64,000 bases of DNA from Rhizobium sp. WYCCWR10014 (GCF_001657485.1 NZ_LXFU01000027.1:147570-211569), one strand, 5' to 3'. Shown: positions 30,700 to 39,535, numbered from the stretch's first letter. Notes: generated from the sequence alone by a model not told the origin. Numbers and translations: made by a program.

Positions 30700-30837
30700 A
30701 TGCGCATAATGATCGCCGTCGTCGCCTTTATGGTCGCCTCCGTGCTTAGCATCGCAATGATGTCGCCCTCCGGCGCCGGACCGACCGGCAATGGCGACAG
30801 GATCGAAGCCAGCGTCAACGAACCCGTCACTCATTAA
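30700..30837 (+). CDS. Small exported or membrane peptide of unknown function (45 aa)
   Basis: An ATG at 30700, with GAGGA about 11 bases upstream, opens MRIMIAVVAFMVASVLSIAM; the hydrophobic stretch is followed by a short polar tail ending EPVTH. It resembles a signal peptide with a very small mature part or a single-pass membrane peptide. A strong hairpin follows the stop codon directly, which supports a real transcript end. Confidence 0.45.
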   Translation: MRIMIAVVAFMVASVLSIAMMSPSGAGPTGNGDRIEASVNEPVTH

Positions 30838-30840
30838 AGT

Positions 30841-30865
30841 AACGGCCCGGATGATCCGGGCCGTT
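30841..30865. terminator. Bidirectional terminator-like hairpin
   Basis: AACGGCCCGGA, loop TGA, TCCGGGCCGTT: an 11-bp perfect stem between two convergent small genes. The flanking T content is modest in both directions, so efficiency is uncertain. Confidence 0.7.
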
Positions 30866-30869
30866 ATCA

Positions 30870-31217
30870 TCAGCTGCGGTAGAGCCAGAACGGCATGCCG
30901 CGATCGCGATGGCGCCAGTCGCGGCGTTCCTGCCAACGCTCGGCACGCCACCGCCGCCCGTGACGGCGATCATCGCGCCAATCGGACCGGCGCCAATCGC
31001 GCCCATCGCGCCAGCCACGGTCGTCACGGTCGCCATCACCTCGCCAGCCACGGTCGTCGCGGTCGCGATCACGTCGCCAGCCATCACGAATTTGAACGAT
31101 ATCGCCCTGCGCCGTTACCGCCGGCCGCTCGGCCGGCATGGCGGCCGCCGGTGCGACGGACGCGAAAGCCGCACCGACGGAAATGGTTGCGGCGAGAAAG
31201 AGATGTGCGAGCTTCAT
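30870..31217 (-). CDS. Exported Arg/Asp/Trp-rich protein (115 aa)
   Basis: The start at 31217 has GAGGAAACAGCC upstream. Residues 1-27 form a signal peptide (MKLAHLFLAATISVGAAFAS, cleavage after the Ala-rich end). The mature part is extremely rich in Arg, Asp and Trp, with near-repeats DRDDRGWR, and ends PFWLYRS. Rhizobia encode several small basic exported proteins of this look, but I cannot assign a family. A cell-envelope role is inferred only from composition. Confidence 0.75.
   Translation of the reverse strand: MKLAHLFLAATISVGAAFASVAPAAAMPAERPAVTAQGDIVQIRDGWRRDRDRDDRGWRGDGDRDDRGWRDGRDWRRSDWRDDRRHGRRWRAERWQERRDWRHRDRGMPFWLYRS
31009..31083 (-). repeat. 33-bp coding tandem repeat
   Basis: Two adjacent 33-base copies (31009-31041 and 31042-31074, a few mismatches) and a nine-base start of a third. 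They encode the 11-residue unit DRDDRGWRGDG / DRDDRGWRDGR of the exported protein. Length polymorphism between strains is likely. Confidence 0.8.
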
Positions 31218-31387
31218 GGCTGTTTCCTCATTGATGATGAGGTGAAGATAGGCGGACGCGGCTGAATTGGCGGTGAAGCAGCCCTTCACGCGCGGTTCAT
31301 CAAGCGATAGTGCTCTTTGAAAATCGACTGGGCGAGATTGATCGAAGCCAGGCTATGAGTTGGCAGGCCGTATCGCGCGGAAAAGAA

Positions 31388-31463
<76 letters not shown>

Positions 31464-31622
31464 GATAATTGCCCCAACTAACAGATTCTGTGATTCTGTA
31501 AAGGGAAAATCCGTGGCTGCGTCGACAGGTCGGCTGCAGCTCAAAACGCTTCGCGACAGAAAACGTCCTTGTCGCACAAGCCCTTTATCCTTTAGCTAGG
31601 GCAGCATCATAAAGGGCATTGC

Positions 31623-32396
31623 ATGGGCCGTTCATTTCAGACGCTTTCCTTTCTCGCCTCACCAACGACGGAGGCGCTTGCCGCGCGCGAGGAGTTGATT
31701 GGCCTCTATGGTGACGTACCGGCTGACGAAGCCGACGTCATCGTTGCGCTCGGCGGCGACGGTTTCATGCTGCAGACGCTGCACAACACCATGAACTCCG
31801 GCAAGCTGGTTTACGGCATGAATCGCGGCTCGGTCGGCTTCCTGATGAACGATTATCGTACCGACCGGCTTCAAGAGCGCATCTGCGTCGCCGTCGAAAA
31901 CGTCTTCCGGCCATTGCAGATGACAACGGCCAACGCCGACGGCACCAACTCGACGGCGCTCGCCATCAACGAGGTCTATCTTTTCCGCCAGTCCTATCAA
32001 GCCGCGAATCTGAGGGTCATGGTGGACGGGCGCGTCCGTCTGGAGGAGTTGATCTGCGACGGGCTGATGGTCGCGACACCTGCCGGATCGACGGCTTATA
32101 ATCTTTCCGCCCATGGCCCGATCCTGCCGCTCGAGGCGCCGCTGCTCGCCATGACGCCGGTCAGCGCTTTCAGGCCGCGGCGCTGGAGGGGCGCTCTGCT
32201 GCCGAACAAGGTGACCGTCGATATCGACATTCTCGAGCCGGAGAAGCGGCCGGTGAACGCTGTGGCCGACAATACCGAGGTCAAGTCGGTGCTGCATATC
32301 CGCATCGCCCAGTCGGAGCATGTGACGGCGCGAATTCTTTCTGATCCCGACCGCTCCTGGTCCGACCGTATTCTCGCCGAGCAGTTCAAGGATTGA
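31623..32396 (+). CDS. nadK: NAD kinase
   Basis: 257 residues. The family motif GGDG is at residues 44-47, the NE pair (NEVYLF) at 116-117, and the glycine-rich TPAGSTAYNLSAHGPI at 152-167. It phosphorylates NAD to NADP in the cytoplasm with ATP. At 257 residues it is the short alphaproteobacterial form (E. coli 292). The next gene starts four bases after the stop, suggesting cotranscription. Confidence 0.95.
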   Translation: MGRSFQTLSFLASPTTEALAAREELIGLYGDVPADEADVIVALGGDGFMLQTLHNTMNSGKLVYGMNRGSVGFLMNDYRTDRLQERICVAVENVFRPLQMTTANADGTNSTALAINEVYLFRQSYQAANLRVMVDGRVRLEELICDGLMVATPAGSTAYNLSAHGPILPLEAPLLAMTPVSAFRPRRWRGALLPNKVTVDIDILEPEKRPVNAVADNTEVKSVLHIRIAQSEHVTARILSDPDRSWSDRILAEQFKD

Positions 32397-32400
32397 GACG

Positions 32401-32916
32401 ATGGTAATGCGACGGATATTGATGACCAGCCTCCTGCTTGCGGGATGGAGCATGGCAGCGGAGGCCGCGCCGGCGCAGGATGCCCTCCTGCCGGCATCGG
32501 TGATTTTCGCGACCAGCACCGGCTATTGGGAGGACGACGGCAACGCACCTGATGTCGAGCGGGCGCCGACGGGCGCCGATAGCGTTGCCAACTCCGAAGA
32601 AGAAGGGACGCAGCGTCACGGCTACTACAAGCTCTTTGCCGTGCGCCAGTCGGACAGGACTTCAAAGGTCTATTTGCAGCAGATTGCCCAGACCGAGGCC
32701 GGTCCGGCGATCGCCTCGACCATCGAGCTGCAGGAGTTCAGTGACCTGAAGCCTTACGTGACCGATATCCGCCCCGAGAATTCGAACGGCATCATCAAGC
32801 AGCCGGGGCTCTTCGCCACGGTCTATCTGAAGACCGACCCTGCTGCGGAGCCGGATGGCTGGACCGTGCTGATCGACGAATTGGGTGACATCACCGTCGA
32901 GAAGGCGACGAATTGA
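32401..32916 (+). CDS. Exported protein of unknown function (171 aa)
   Basis: Begins with a signal peptide (MVMRRILMTSLLLAGWSMAA, likely cleaved after the following EAA). The mature part of about 145 residues has alternating hydrophobic positions suggestive of beta structure (KVYLQQIAQTEAGP, WTVLIDELGDITVEKATN) and no cysteines. I do not recognise a family. It follows nadK by four bases and precedes a hydrolase by 33 bases, so it is probably in an operon with them. Confidence 0.8.
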   Translation: MVMRRILMTSLLLAGWSMAAEAAPAQDALLPASVIFATSTGYWEDDGNAPDVERAPTGADSVANSEEEGTQRHGYYKLFAVRQSDRTSKVYLQQIAQTEAGPAIASTIELQEFSDLKPYVTDIRPENSNGIIKQPGLFATVYLKTDPAAEPDGWTVLIDELGDITVEKATN

Positions 32917-32949
32917 ACGGCTCGGAATTGTTCAAAGGGCATTCAAGAG

Positions 32950-33975
32950 ATGAATCTGGGCTTTCGCGACGGCGTCCTCTACGACGAGAAAAGGTCGAAC
33001 TGGGACGCCGCCGGCCCCAGACCGATCAGTTGGTCCCTCTGGTACCCCGCCGCCGATGACGCGCAAAGCGACGTCCCGGAAAGAAGCTGGTTCCAGAGGG
33101 CGGCCGTCGCCCGCGATGCACCGATCCGGCCGGAGGCCGGGCCCTATCCCCTCGTGCTGTTGTCGCATGGCACCGGCGGATCCGCGGCCGGACTGGAGTG
33201 GCTGGCGCGACGCCTGGTCGATCGCGGGTTTGCAGCGCTCGGCGTCAGCCACCACGGCAATACCGGCGTCGAGCCCTATCGCGCTGAAGGCTTTGCCTGC
33301 CTTTGGGAGCGGGCGCCCGACCTAAGCTACATGCTCGACCACCGCGACGAGTGGCTCAGCGATCTCTCTGGCCATATCGATACGAACAGTGTCTTCGCAG
33401 CCGGATTTTCGGCCGGAGCCTATAGCGTGATGCTGCTTCTTGGCGCTGTCGCCCAGTTCTCGCAGTTCGAACCATCGAGGATGAAGCCGGGTGGCGCGCG
33501 CGGACCAAGGGAGTTTCCCGACCTTGCCGACCATATCCCGGCATTGCTGCGCACCAGCGAGGTGTTTCGCGATTCGTGGTCCCGGATGTCGAACTCCTAC
33601 CGAGACGACAGAATCAAGGCCGCACTCATCTGCGCGCCGGGCCGGTCGGTTCTCGGCTTCAGCGAGGAAAGCCTGAAAGCTGTCGATGCGCCTGCCCTTA
33701 TCCTGGTCGGTGACGCCGACAGGGCGGCACCGGCCGAAGAATGTTCGTCGTGGCTACATGCGCGGCTCCGGCGCAGCGCTCTTAAAATCTTCGGCGGCGG
33801 CCTTGGGCATTATGTCTTCGTGCCAGAGGGTACGGCGCTCGGCCTCGCCTTTGCGGCAGAACTCTTTACCGATCCCCCGGGCATCGAGCGCGCAGCCGTT
33901 CATGACGAGATTGCCGATCTGTCGGCAGCGCTGTTTCAAGACAGCGGCATCATCGCGGAAAGCGCCACGAATTGA
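32950..33975 (+). CDS. Alpha/beta hydrolase (PAF-acetylhydrolase / dienelactone hydrolase type)
   Basis: 341 residues. The oxyanion motif SHGTGG is at 72-77 and the nucleophile elbow GFSAG at 152-156 (Ser154). An acid candidate lies in LVGDADRAAP and the histidine in GGGLGHYVF near the C-terminus. There is no signal peptide. The substrate is unknown; esters or lactones are plausible. It is the last gene of the nadK group and convergent with the kinase operon. Confidence 0.82.
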   Translation: MNLGFRDGVLYDEKRSNWDAAGPRPISWSLWYPAADDAQSDVPERSWFQRAAVARDAPIRPEAGPYPLVLLSHGTGGSAAGLEWLARRLVDRGFAALGVSHHGNTGVEPYRAEGFACLWERAPDLSYMLDHRDEWLSDLSGHIDTNSVFAAGFSAGAYSVMLLLGAVAQFSQFEPSRMKPGGARGPREFPDLADHIPALLRTSEVFRDSWSRMSNSYRDDRIKAALICAPGRSVLGFSEESLKAVDAPALILVGDADRAAPAEECSSWLHARLRRSALKIFGGGLGHYVFVPEGTALGLAFAAELFTDPPGIERAAVHDEIADLSAALFQDSGIIAESATN

Positions 33976-34045
33976 GGATGCCCTCGGGGAGCGAAGACGC
34001 ATTTGCTCCGCGCAGGTGACCTGCGTGCGAATTCTGCCGCCGCTC

Positions 34046-34705
34046 CTACTCTTTCACCCTGTCGCCGGCGAAGGTTTCCTTCATCGCGCGCAAGATGATG
34101 ACTGCCGAGGCCGCGCCTGGATCGATGTGTCCGAGCGACCTCTCGCCGAGCCGGGCCGCTCTTCCCCGGGTTGCGACCATGGAACGGGTCGAATTCGCGC
34201 CGGTTTCGGCCGCCTCCAGTATGCTGGTCCACATTTCGAGGCTCCCGGCCGCCCGCGCCTGTGCAGTGACGGCGGCTTCGGTCGCGGGAATCCAGGCATC
34301 GAGCATCGTCTTGTCGCCGCGCTGGCCCTTTCCGCGCTCCCTGATGCCGGCTGTCATCGCCTCAACAATCGCCGCCTGATCGGCAGTTGAAAGGTGTTCG
34401 TCCTGTTTCAGGACCTGGGCGGCCCTGCGAAATGCCGTGGCGTAGAGCGGTCCGGTGGACGCACCGACGGCATTCAGAAAGGCTGCCGCCGCCGACGTGA
34501 ACACCTCCGACGGAAGCATGTGGTCGAGGTCGAGTTTCGCGAGTTCCCCGTTCACCGCCGTGAAGCCGAGCACCATGGTGATTCCATGATCGGCGTCGCC
34601 GATAGCCCCGTCCAAATCCGAGAGACGGTCCTTCTCCGCCGCGATGGCAACGGAGATGCGATGAAACATCCGGCTAAGGTGGCGCGCCGCGCTTTCCGAC
34701 ATCAT
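34046..34705 (-). CDS. DhaL-type nucleotide-binding subunit, second copy
   Basis: 219 residues of the DhaL (Dak2) fold. The ADP-Mg loop reads AIGDADHGITM with its aspartates intact (Ala replaces the usual middle Gly), and GASTGPLYATAF and GDKTMLDAW are the other family motifs. It should transfer phosphate to a ketose bound by a DhaK partner, most simply the regulator-DhaK fusion encoded 58 bases upstream. GGGAGG precedes two adjacent ATGs; the first is reported. Last gene of the operon. Confidence 0.88.
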   Translation of the reverse strand: MMSESAARHLSRMFHRISVAIAAEKDRLSDLDGAIGDADHGITMVLGFTAVNGELAKLDLDHMLPSEVFTSAAAAFLNAVGASTGPLYATAFRRAAQVLKQDEHLSTADQAAIVEAMTAGIRERGKGQRGDKTMLDAWIPATEAAVTAQARAAGSLEMWTSILEAAETGANSTRSMVATRGRAARLGERSLGHIDPGAASAVIILRAMKETFAGDRVKE

Positions 34706-34763
34706 GATCCTCCCAGTTCGAGCAGGATGCGGCCCGTGTCAGCCGGGCGCATCTCTTATACCT

Positions 34764-36866
34764 TCAGTTCGCGACCCGCAGGAACGCGGTATCGCAAGGA
34801 TGATGCAACAATTCCGTCAATTCCTGATCGAGGTGCAAGATGGATATGGATGCACCGACCATGTCGAGCGAGGTGCAATAGTGTCCCACCCAATTCGCCT
34901 CTATCGCGATACCTTTCGCACTCAGCCGCTGCTCGACACGCCGGAAGAGAATATAGAGCTCCATCAGTGGCGTTGCGCCGAAGGAATTGACCAATACTGC
35001 GACGCGGTCGCCCGATGCCGGCTTCATTTCCGCGAATATGCGATCCATCACCCGATCGGTGATTTCATCGGCGGTCATCATCTTTTCGCGAATGACGCCG
35101 GGTTCACCATGGATACCCATGCCGATCTCAATGTCATCGGGGCCAATTTCAAAGTTGTGGCGACGGGTCTGGGGCAGCGAGCACGGTTCCAATGCAACGC
35201 CCATCGTAAATGTCCTTGCATTGGCCTTGCGCGTCGCCGTTTCGCAGGCAGCAAGCGACAAGCCGCGGTCGCAGGCCGCTCCGGCGACCTTGAAGATGAA
35301 GAAATTGCCGGCGACGCCGCGCCGACCCTCTCTGTCTTCCAGCGGCGATGAGGCGATGTCGTCCGTCGTCACGACCGTGCGGACCGCGATGTTTTCCTCC
35401 GCCGCCATCTCGGCTGCCATCTCGAAATTCATGACGTCGCCGGCATAGTTGCCGTAGACGAAAAGCACACCCTCTCCGCCGGACGCCGCCCTGGTGCATT
35501 GAAGGATCGGGCCGGGAGGCGGCGACGAGAAGATATTTCCGACAGCAACGGCATCGGCAAGACCCTTCCCGACATAGCCGAAGAACGCAGGCTCGTGTCC
35601 CGTGCCGCCGCCGATCACAAGACCGACCTTGCCGGCGCGCGGTCCCGTCCGGGCAACGAGCGCACGGCGAGAACTGTCGACCGGCTCGAGATAGGCAGCA
35701 TGTGCCTTCACTGCCCCATAGAGCATTTCCTCGACGACCTCGTCGGGATTGTTCAGAAATTTCTTGATGTGAGTGCGGAAACCGGTCGCTGGCGGCGGCG
35801 TGCCAATTTCGACCCTCGGGCGCTGCAAAAGCTTCTGGTCGACCTCCGTCACACCGTCCGCATGCAGGATGCCACGGCCCGTCGCGGCGTCGGTGATTAG
35901 CACGTTGACGTAGCCGCCACGAAGGGCTGCGAGGATTGCCGGCACCTTGTCGAAACCGCCGGCGACAGCGATACGCAGACCGATCTTCTTCAGCATATCG
36001 AGTGATATTCCGATCGTGCGGTCGTCAAGCGGCCCCGCGACCGGGCGTCCCTGCCCGTCGATGAAACGTCCGGCGACGATGCCTGCGGCATCCTTCGCCA
36101 GATATTGCTGCAACGATACCGACTCGAAGAATCCGCTGGTATGGATGGTCGAATTCGGGCGCATGGAGGCGATGCCGAAAATCACCTTGTTGGCGTGTGA
36201 AAGCGCCTCGAACTGACTTTCGATCAATGGCTCGCGCAACAGGATATTACGGACATCAGGAGCGGATACGATCGCCGGAGCTGCGATATTGATTAGCCGC
36301 GCGTCCACGGCATCGGCAAAGGCGGCGGCGCAAAGTTCGGGTGTATAGGCGAATGTCGCACTGGTTCCGCCGGTTGCCTGGACCACGGTGACGTCCTGCA
36401 GGCCGGTTATCGAGGTCTGCTCACCGACCGCCATGACCGTGCGGCCCCACACTACGGCCAGCGTATCACCGGATTTCACAAGCCTCTGCAGCGCCTGAGC
36501 GCCTGCGCGCCCGAGACGGTCGATGAGCGGGCGGGTATTGTCGTCGCTCGGAACGACGAGACAGTCCTGCAGACCGAAATGCCGTTTCAACTCCTGAGCA
36601 ATTGTCAGCGAACTCAGGCGCGACGGCTCGATGGAGATATTGACGATACCGCGGGCGCGCGCATCGGCGAGATAACTGTTCACCGTTGCCCGCGAAATTC
36701 CCATGGTTTCGGCAATGTCGCCCTGCGTCATGCCGTCCTCATAATAGAGCCAGCAGGCCCAGACATAGGGATCATCACCAAACCGCAGCGGGATGGGTTC
36801 CGACGCATCGTCAGCGCTGTTCCGCACGCTACCGTTCTTCCGCGCTGATGATGTCTTGACGGTCAT
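34764..36866 (-). CDS. Bifunctional SorC-family sugar-binding regulator fused to DhaK
   Basis: 700 residues starting MTVKTSSARKNG, with AGGA before the ATG. Residues 34-75 form a helix-turn-helix (MTQGDIAETMGISRATVNSY); 85-350 match the SorC/DeoR-like sugar-phosphate sensor domain (GLRIAVAGGFDKVPAILAAL near 296-315). Residues 363-700 are a complete DhaK with His424 (GTGHEP), Asp477 (GNYAGD) and the substrate-linking His586 (GIHGEPG). Sensor and kinase subunit are thus one chain, so it may bind DNA according to flux through its own reaction. Similar fusions occur in other rhizobia. Confidence 0.9.
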   Translation of the reverse strand: MTVKTSSARKNGSVRNSADDASEPIPLRFGDDPYVWACWLYYEDGMTQGDIAETMGISRATVNSYLADARARGIVNISIEPSRLSSLTIAQELKRHFGLQDCLVVPSDDNTRPLIDRLGRAGAQALQRLVKSGDTLAVVWGRTVMAVGEQTSITGLQDVTVVQATGGTSATFAYTPELCAAAFADAVDARLINIAAPAIVSAPDVRNILLREPLIESQFEALSHANKVIFGIASMRPNSTIHTSGFFESVSLQQYLAKDAAGIVAGRFIDGQGRPVAGPLDDRTIGISLDMLKKIGLRIAVAGGFDKVPAILAALRGGYVNVLITDAATGRGILHADGVTEVDQKLLQRPRVEIGTPPPATGFRTHIKKFLNNPDEVVEEMLYGAVKAHAAYLEPVDSSRRALVARTGPRAGKVGLVIGGGTGHEPAFFGYVGKGLADAVAVGNIFSSPPPGPILQCTRAASGGEGVLFVYGNYAGDVMNFEMAAEMAAEENIAVRTVVTTDDIASSPLEDREGRRGVAGNFFIFKVAGAACDRGLSLAACETATRKANARTFTMGVALEPCSLPQTRRHNFEIGPDDIEIGMGIHGEPGVIREKMMTADEITDRVMDRIFAEMKPASGDRVAVLVNSFGATPLMELYILFRRVEQRLSAKGIAIEANWVGHYCTSLDMVGASISILHLDQELTELLHHPCDTAFLRVAN

Positions 36867-36950
36867 GCTTCCTGGTTTCCCTGCGAGGTTCAAATCGCCC
36901 GCGAAGATGAGCGTAAAGGCTCCGGTTTTCAACATTCTCCCGCACAATGA

Positions 36951-36976
36951 TTTCCGGCCGCCAAAGCGGCCGGAAA
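36951..36976. promoter_or_regulatory. Strong hairpin between the first dhaL and the regulator-kinase gene
   Basis: An 11-bp perfect stem TTTCCGGCCGC / GCGGCCGGAAA with a four-base loop sits about 85 bases before the fusion gene. No T-run follows. It may lower read-through into the regulator or protect the upstream transcript. No -35/-10 pair was recognised behind it. Confidence 0.55.
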
Positions 36977-37023
36977 GGTGATGCTCGGGAGGATCGCTGG
37001 CTCTCGCCAAAGGCCGCTGTTTT

Positions 37024-37674
37024 TCATGCGGATGGCCGAAGCTTTGCCTCGACGCCAAGTGCGAGCGACTGGAGGATCAGCGCGCAGGAAGTGGCGCCGG
37101 CATCCAGAACGCCAAGCGAACGTTCGCCGAGCCTGCTTGCCCGGCCGATCCTGGCCACCAGATCGCGGGTGCTGTCCCGGCCGGCCTCCGCGGCCGAAAC
37201 GAGGATATTCAGCGATTCCGCAAACGACTTTCCATCACTATTGGCCAGATCGAACGCCTCTATGGCAGGCACGAGCGTATCGAGAAGGGTCTTGTCGCCG
37301 ACTTTTGCGGATCCGATCGCCTGAATGCCTTCAAGACCATTGTGCAGCATTGCGCTGAACATCCCCGCATCGATCTGCGCAGCCTTTTCGATCGTTTCCG
37401 CGAACTGAATGAACATGACGCCATAGAGCGGTCCCATGGACCCGCCGATTTCCGTCATCAGCACCGTGCCGAGCGTGTCGAGAGCTTCTGCGAGCGACAT
37501 GTCTGCGCCCTTGATCCGTTCGGCTGCCATGCCAAATCCCTTGGCCATGTTAACCCCGTGATCGCCATCGCCGATCTTGCCGTCGATCTCGCTGAGATAG
37601 GCGCGATTCTCGATGATCCGGTCCGCGAGCGAGAAAACGATGTCACCCGAGGAAGCGTTGTCAAATTGCTGCAT
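37024..37674 (-). CDS. dhaL: Dihydroxyacetone-type kinase, DhaL (nucleotide-binding) subunit
   Basis: 216 residues from MQQFDNASSGDIVFSL; the ATG is preceded by GGGAG about ten bases upstream. An alternative ATG at 37689 overlaps the dhaK stop (TGATG). The nucleotide loop KIGDGDHGVNM is canonical, as are GGSMGPLYGVMF and VGDKTLLDTL. It pairs with the adjacent DhaK. No DhaM (PTS phosphodonor) is nearby, so ATP as direct donor is inferred. Confidence 0.93.
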   Translation of the reverse strand: MQQFDNASSGDIVFSLADRIIENRAYLSEIDGKIGDGDHGVNMAKGFGMAAERIKGADMSLAEALDTLGTVLMTEIGGSMGPLYGVMFIQFAETIEKAAQIDAGMFSAMLHNGLEGIQAIGSAKVGDKTLLDTLVPAIEAFDLANSDGKSFAESLNILVSAAEAGRDSTRDLVARIGRASRLGERSLGVLDAGATSCALILQSLALGVEAKLRPSA

Positions 37675-37688
37675 TCGCCTGTCTCCCA

Positions 37689-38684
37689 TCAAGGCATTGC
37701 CGGGCAGTGGACATCGACGTCGAGTAGCGTCTTCAACTCGTCGTCAAGCGCCATGACGGTCAGCGTCGCCCCGACCATTTCCAACGAAGTGAAGTAATTT
37801 CCGATATAGGTCTTGTAGATCTTCAGTCCGCGCCCGGTAATCTCGGTTTCGATCGTGTCGTGAAGGATATAAAGCTCGTTCAAAGGCGTCGCGCCGAGGC
37901 CGGAGACGATGACGGCCACCTCGGTTCCGGATGCCAGGCCGTGATCGTCCAGAACGATCTTGGCCATTTCGCGTGCGACCTCGGCGGCAGGCTGCAACGG
38001 CTCGACCCGAACCCCCGGCTCGCCATGATGGCCAATGCCGACCTCCATCGTGCCCGGCGCAATCTGGAAGTTGGGATGCCCGACGGCGGGCAGCGTGCAG
38101 GGACCGAGGCCGATGCCGATGGAGCGGCAGTTGTCGATCGCCCTTTGCGCTGTCGCCTGCACTTCCTCGAGGCTCGCCCCCTGCTCCGCTTTGGCGCCTG
38201 CGCATTTCCACATGAATATCTCGCCGGCGACGCCACGTCGCTTCTCGCGTTCGTCCGGCCCGGCCGAACATACATCGTCATTGGCGACGACGGTCGCGAT
38301 CGTGATGCCTTCCTTGGCGGCGAGCTTGATCGCCATTTTCACGTTCATATTGTCACCGGCATAATTGCCGTAAAGGCAGACGACGCCGTTGCCGCCATTG
38401 GCTTCGCGCGCGGCATCGAGAAAACTCTTGGCCGTCGGCGACGAAAACAGCTCACCCACCGCGACGGCATCCAGCATGTTGCGTCCGGTATAGCCGATAA
38501 AGGCGGGCTCATGGCCGGAACCGCCACCGGTGATGACGCCGACCTTGCCCGCGACGGGCGCACGGCGCGCAACGATGACGCGCGGATTGCCGTTGCCGAG
38601 CCTGACCATATCGGCATGCGCCTTGACGAAGCCCTTGACCGTATCCTCGACGACCTCGTCCGGATTGTTGATAAACCGCTGCAT
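37689..38684 (-). CDS. dhaK: Dihydroxyacetone-type kinase, DhaK (substrate-binding) subunit
   Basis: 331 residues from MQRFINNPDEVVEDTV, with AGGAGGAAGC before the ATG. Active-site residues are His58 (GSGHEP), Asp111 (GNYAGD) and His220 (GHHGEPG), the last forming the hemiaminal with the ketone substrate. The family phosphorylates dihydroxyacetone and, in some actinobacterial pathways, erythrulose. It lies 22 bases after the SDR gene and overlaps the possible upstream start of dhaL. Confidence 0.94.
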   Translation of the reverse strand: MQRFINNPDEVVEDTVKGFVKAHADMVRLGNGNPRVIVARRAPVAGKVGVITGGGSGHEPAFIGYTGRNMLDAVAVGELFSSPTAKSFLDAAREANGGNGVVCLYGNYAGDNMNVKMAIKLAAKEGITIATVVANDDVCSAGPDEREKRRGVAGEIFMWKCAGAKAEQGASLEEVQATAQRAIDNCRSIGIGLGPCTLPAVGHPNFQIAPGTMEVGIGHHGEPGVRVEPLQPAAEVAREMAKIVLDDHGLASGTEVAVIVSGLGATPLNELYILHDTIETEITGRGLKIYKTYIGNYFTSLEMVGATLTVMALDDELKTLLDVDVHCPAMP

Positions 38685-38706
38685 GCTTCCTCCTGTTTTC
38701 CGCGTG

Positions 38707-39477
38707 TCAGACAATGGTATAGCCGCCATCGACCAGAAGATCCGCGCCGTTGATCATCTCGGCGCCGCTCGATGCCAGAAACACCGCCGCCGCAGCAATC
38801 TCCTCGGGATAGGCGAAGCGTCCCGTCGGGATGCGCTTCTTCAGCTCCTCTCCGCGCGGGTTATCCCAGGCCTTTCTTCCGAGCTCGGTCAGAACCACTG
38901 TCGGCGAAATCGTATTGACGGTTATGCCGTGTTTGCCCCACTCGGCGGCGAGCGTCTTGGAAAGGCCGATGACGCCGAATTTGGAGGCGCAATAAGCCAC
39001 GTGCTGATCGATAGCGACCGTGCCGGCCTGCGAGGCGATATTGATGATCCTGCCGCCCTTGCCGGCCTTGAGCATGACCCGGCCTACAGCCTGAGAGACG
39101 AGGAACGTTCCCTTGAGATTGATGTCGATGGTTCTGTCCCAGGCCTCCAGGGTGAGATCCTCGGCAGGGGCGAGCATGGCGACACCGGCGCTGTTGACGA
39201 CGATGTCGATATGGGCGAAGGCCGCCTGCGCCGCAGCGATGACGGCTTCCACCGATTGCGGGTTAGAAACGTCGCAGACGAAGGATTTCGCGCCATTTCC
39301 GAGGGCGTCGGCCTTGGATTTCGCGACCGTTTCATTGATGTCGATCACGCCGACGACCGCACCCTTGGCGGCAAATGCCGATGCGATGGCATCGCCGATG
39401 CCGGAGGCGCCGCCCGTTACCAGGGCGACCTTGCCGCCCAGCGAAAAATTCAGATCAATCTGTTTTGAATCGGTCAT
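38707..39477 (-). CDS. SDR-family NAD(P)-dependent polyol dehydrogenase
   Basis: 256 residues from MTDSKQIDLNFSLGGKVALV. Classical SDR: cofactor motif TGGASGIG, NSAG at the end of beta-4, catalytic Ser in NIASQAG and YCASK, and the C-terminal GADLLVDGGYTIV. The VIDIN end of beta-2, with its Asp, favours NAD. Beside a polyol-type importer and DhaK-DhaL it probably oxidises a sugar alcohol to the ketose that is then phosphorylated. D-threitol or arabitol dehydrogenases of this family are analogues; the substrate is unproven. Confidence 0.85.
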   Translation of the reverse strand: MTDSKQIDLNFSLGGKVALVTGGASGIGDAIASAFAAKGAVVGVIDINETVAKSKADALGNGAKSFVCDVSNPQSVEAVIAAAQAAFAHIDIVVNSAGVAMLAPAEDLTLEAWDRTIDINLKGTFLVSQAVGRVMLKAGKGGRIINIASQAGTVAIDQHVAYCASKFGVIGLSKTLAAEWGKHGITVNTISPTVVLTELGRKAWDNPRGEELKKRIPTGRFAYPEEIAAAAVFLASSGAEMINGADLLVDGGYTIV

Positions 39478-39535
39478 AGATCTTTTCCCGGCTTGTCTGA
39501 GAAATGGGGCGGGCGAACCCGCCCCACACAATGGA

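Noticed and set aside
37639..37692. The upstream TTG start of the first dhaL
   Set aside because: ATG codons downstream have either a stop-start overlap with dhaK or a GGGAG site. The TTG has neither.
34046..38684. PTS-linked dihydroxyacetone kinase
   Set aside because: No DhaM, HPr or EI domain is encoded in or next to the operon, so PTS phosphotransfer is not supported locally.
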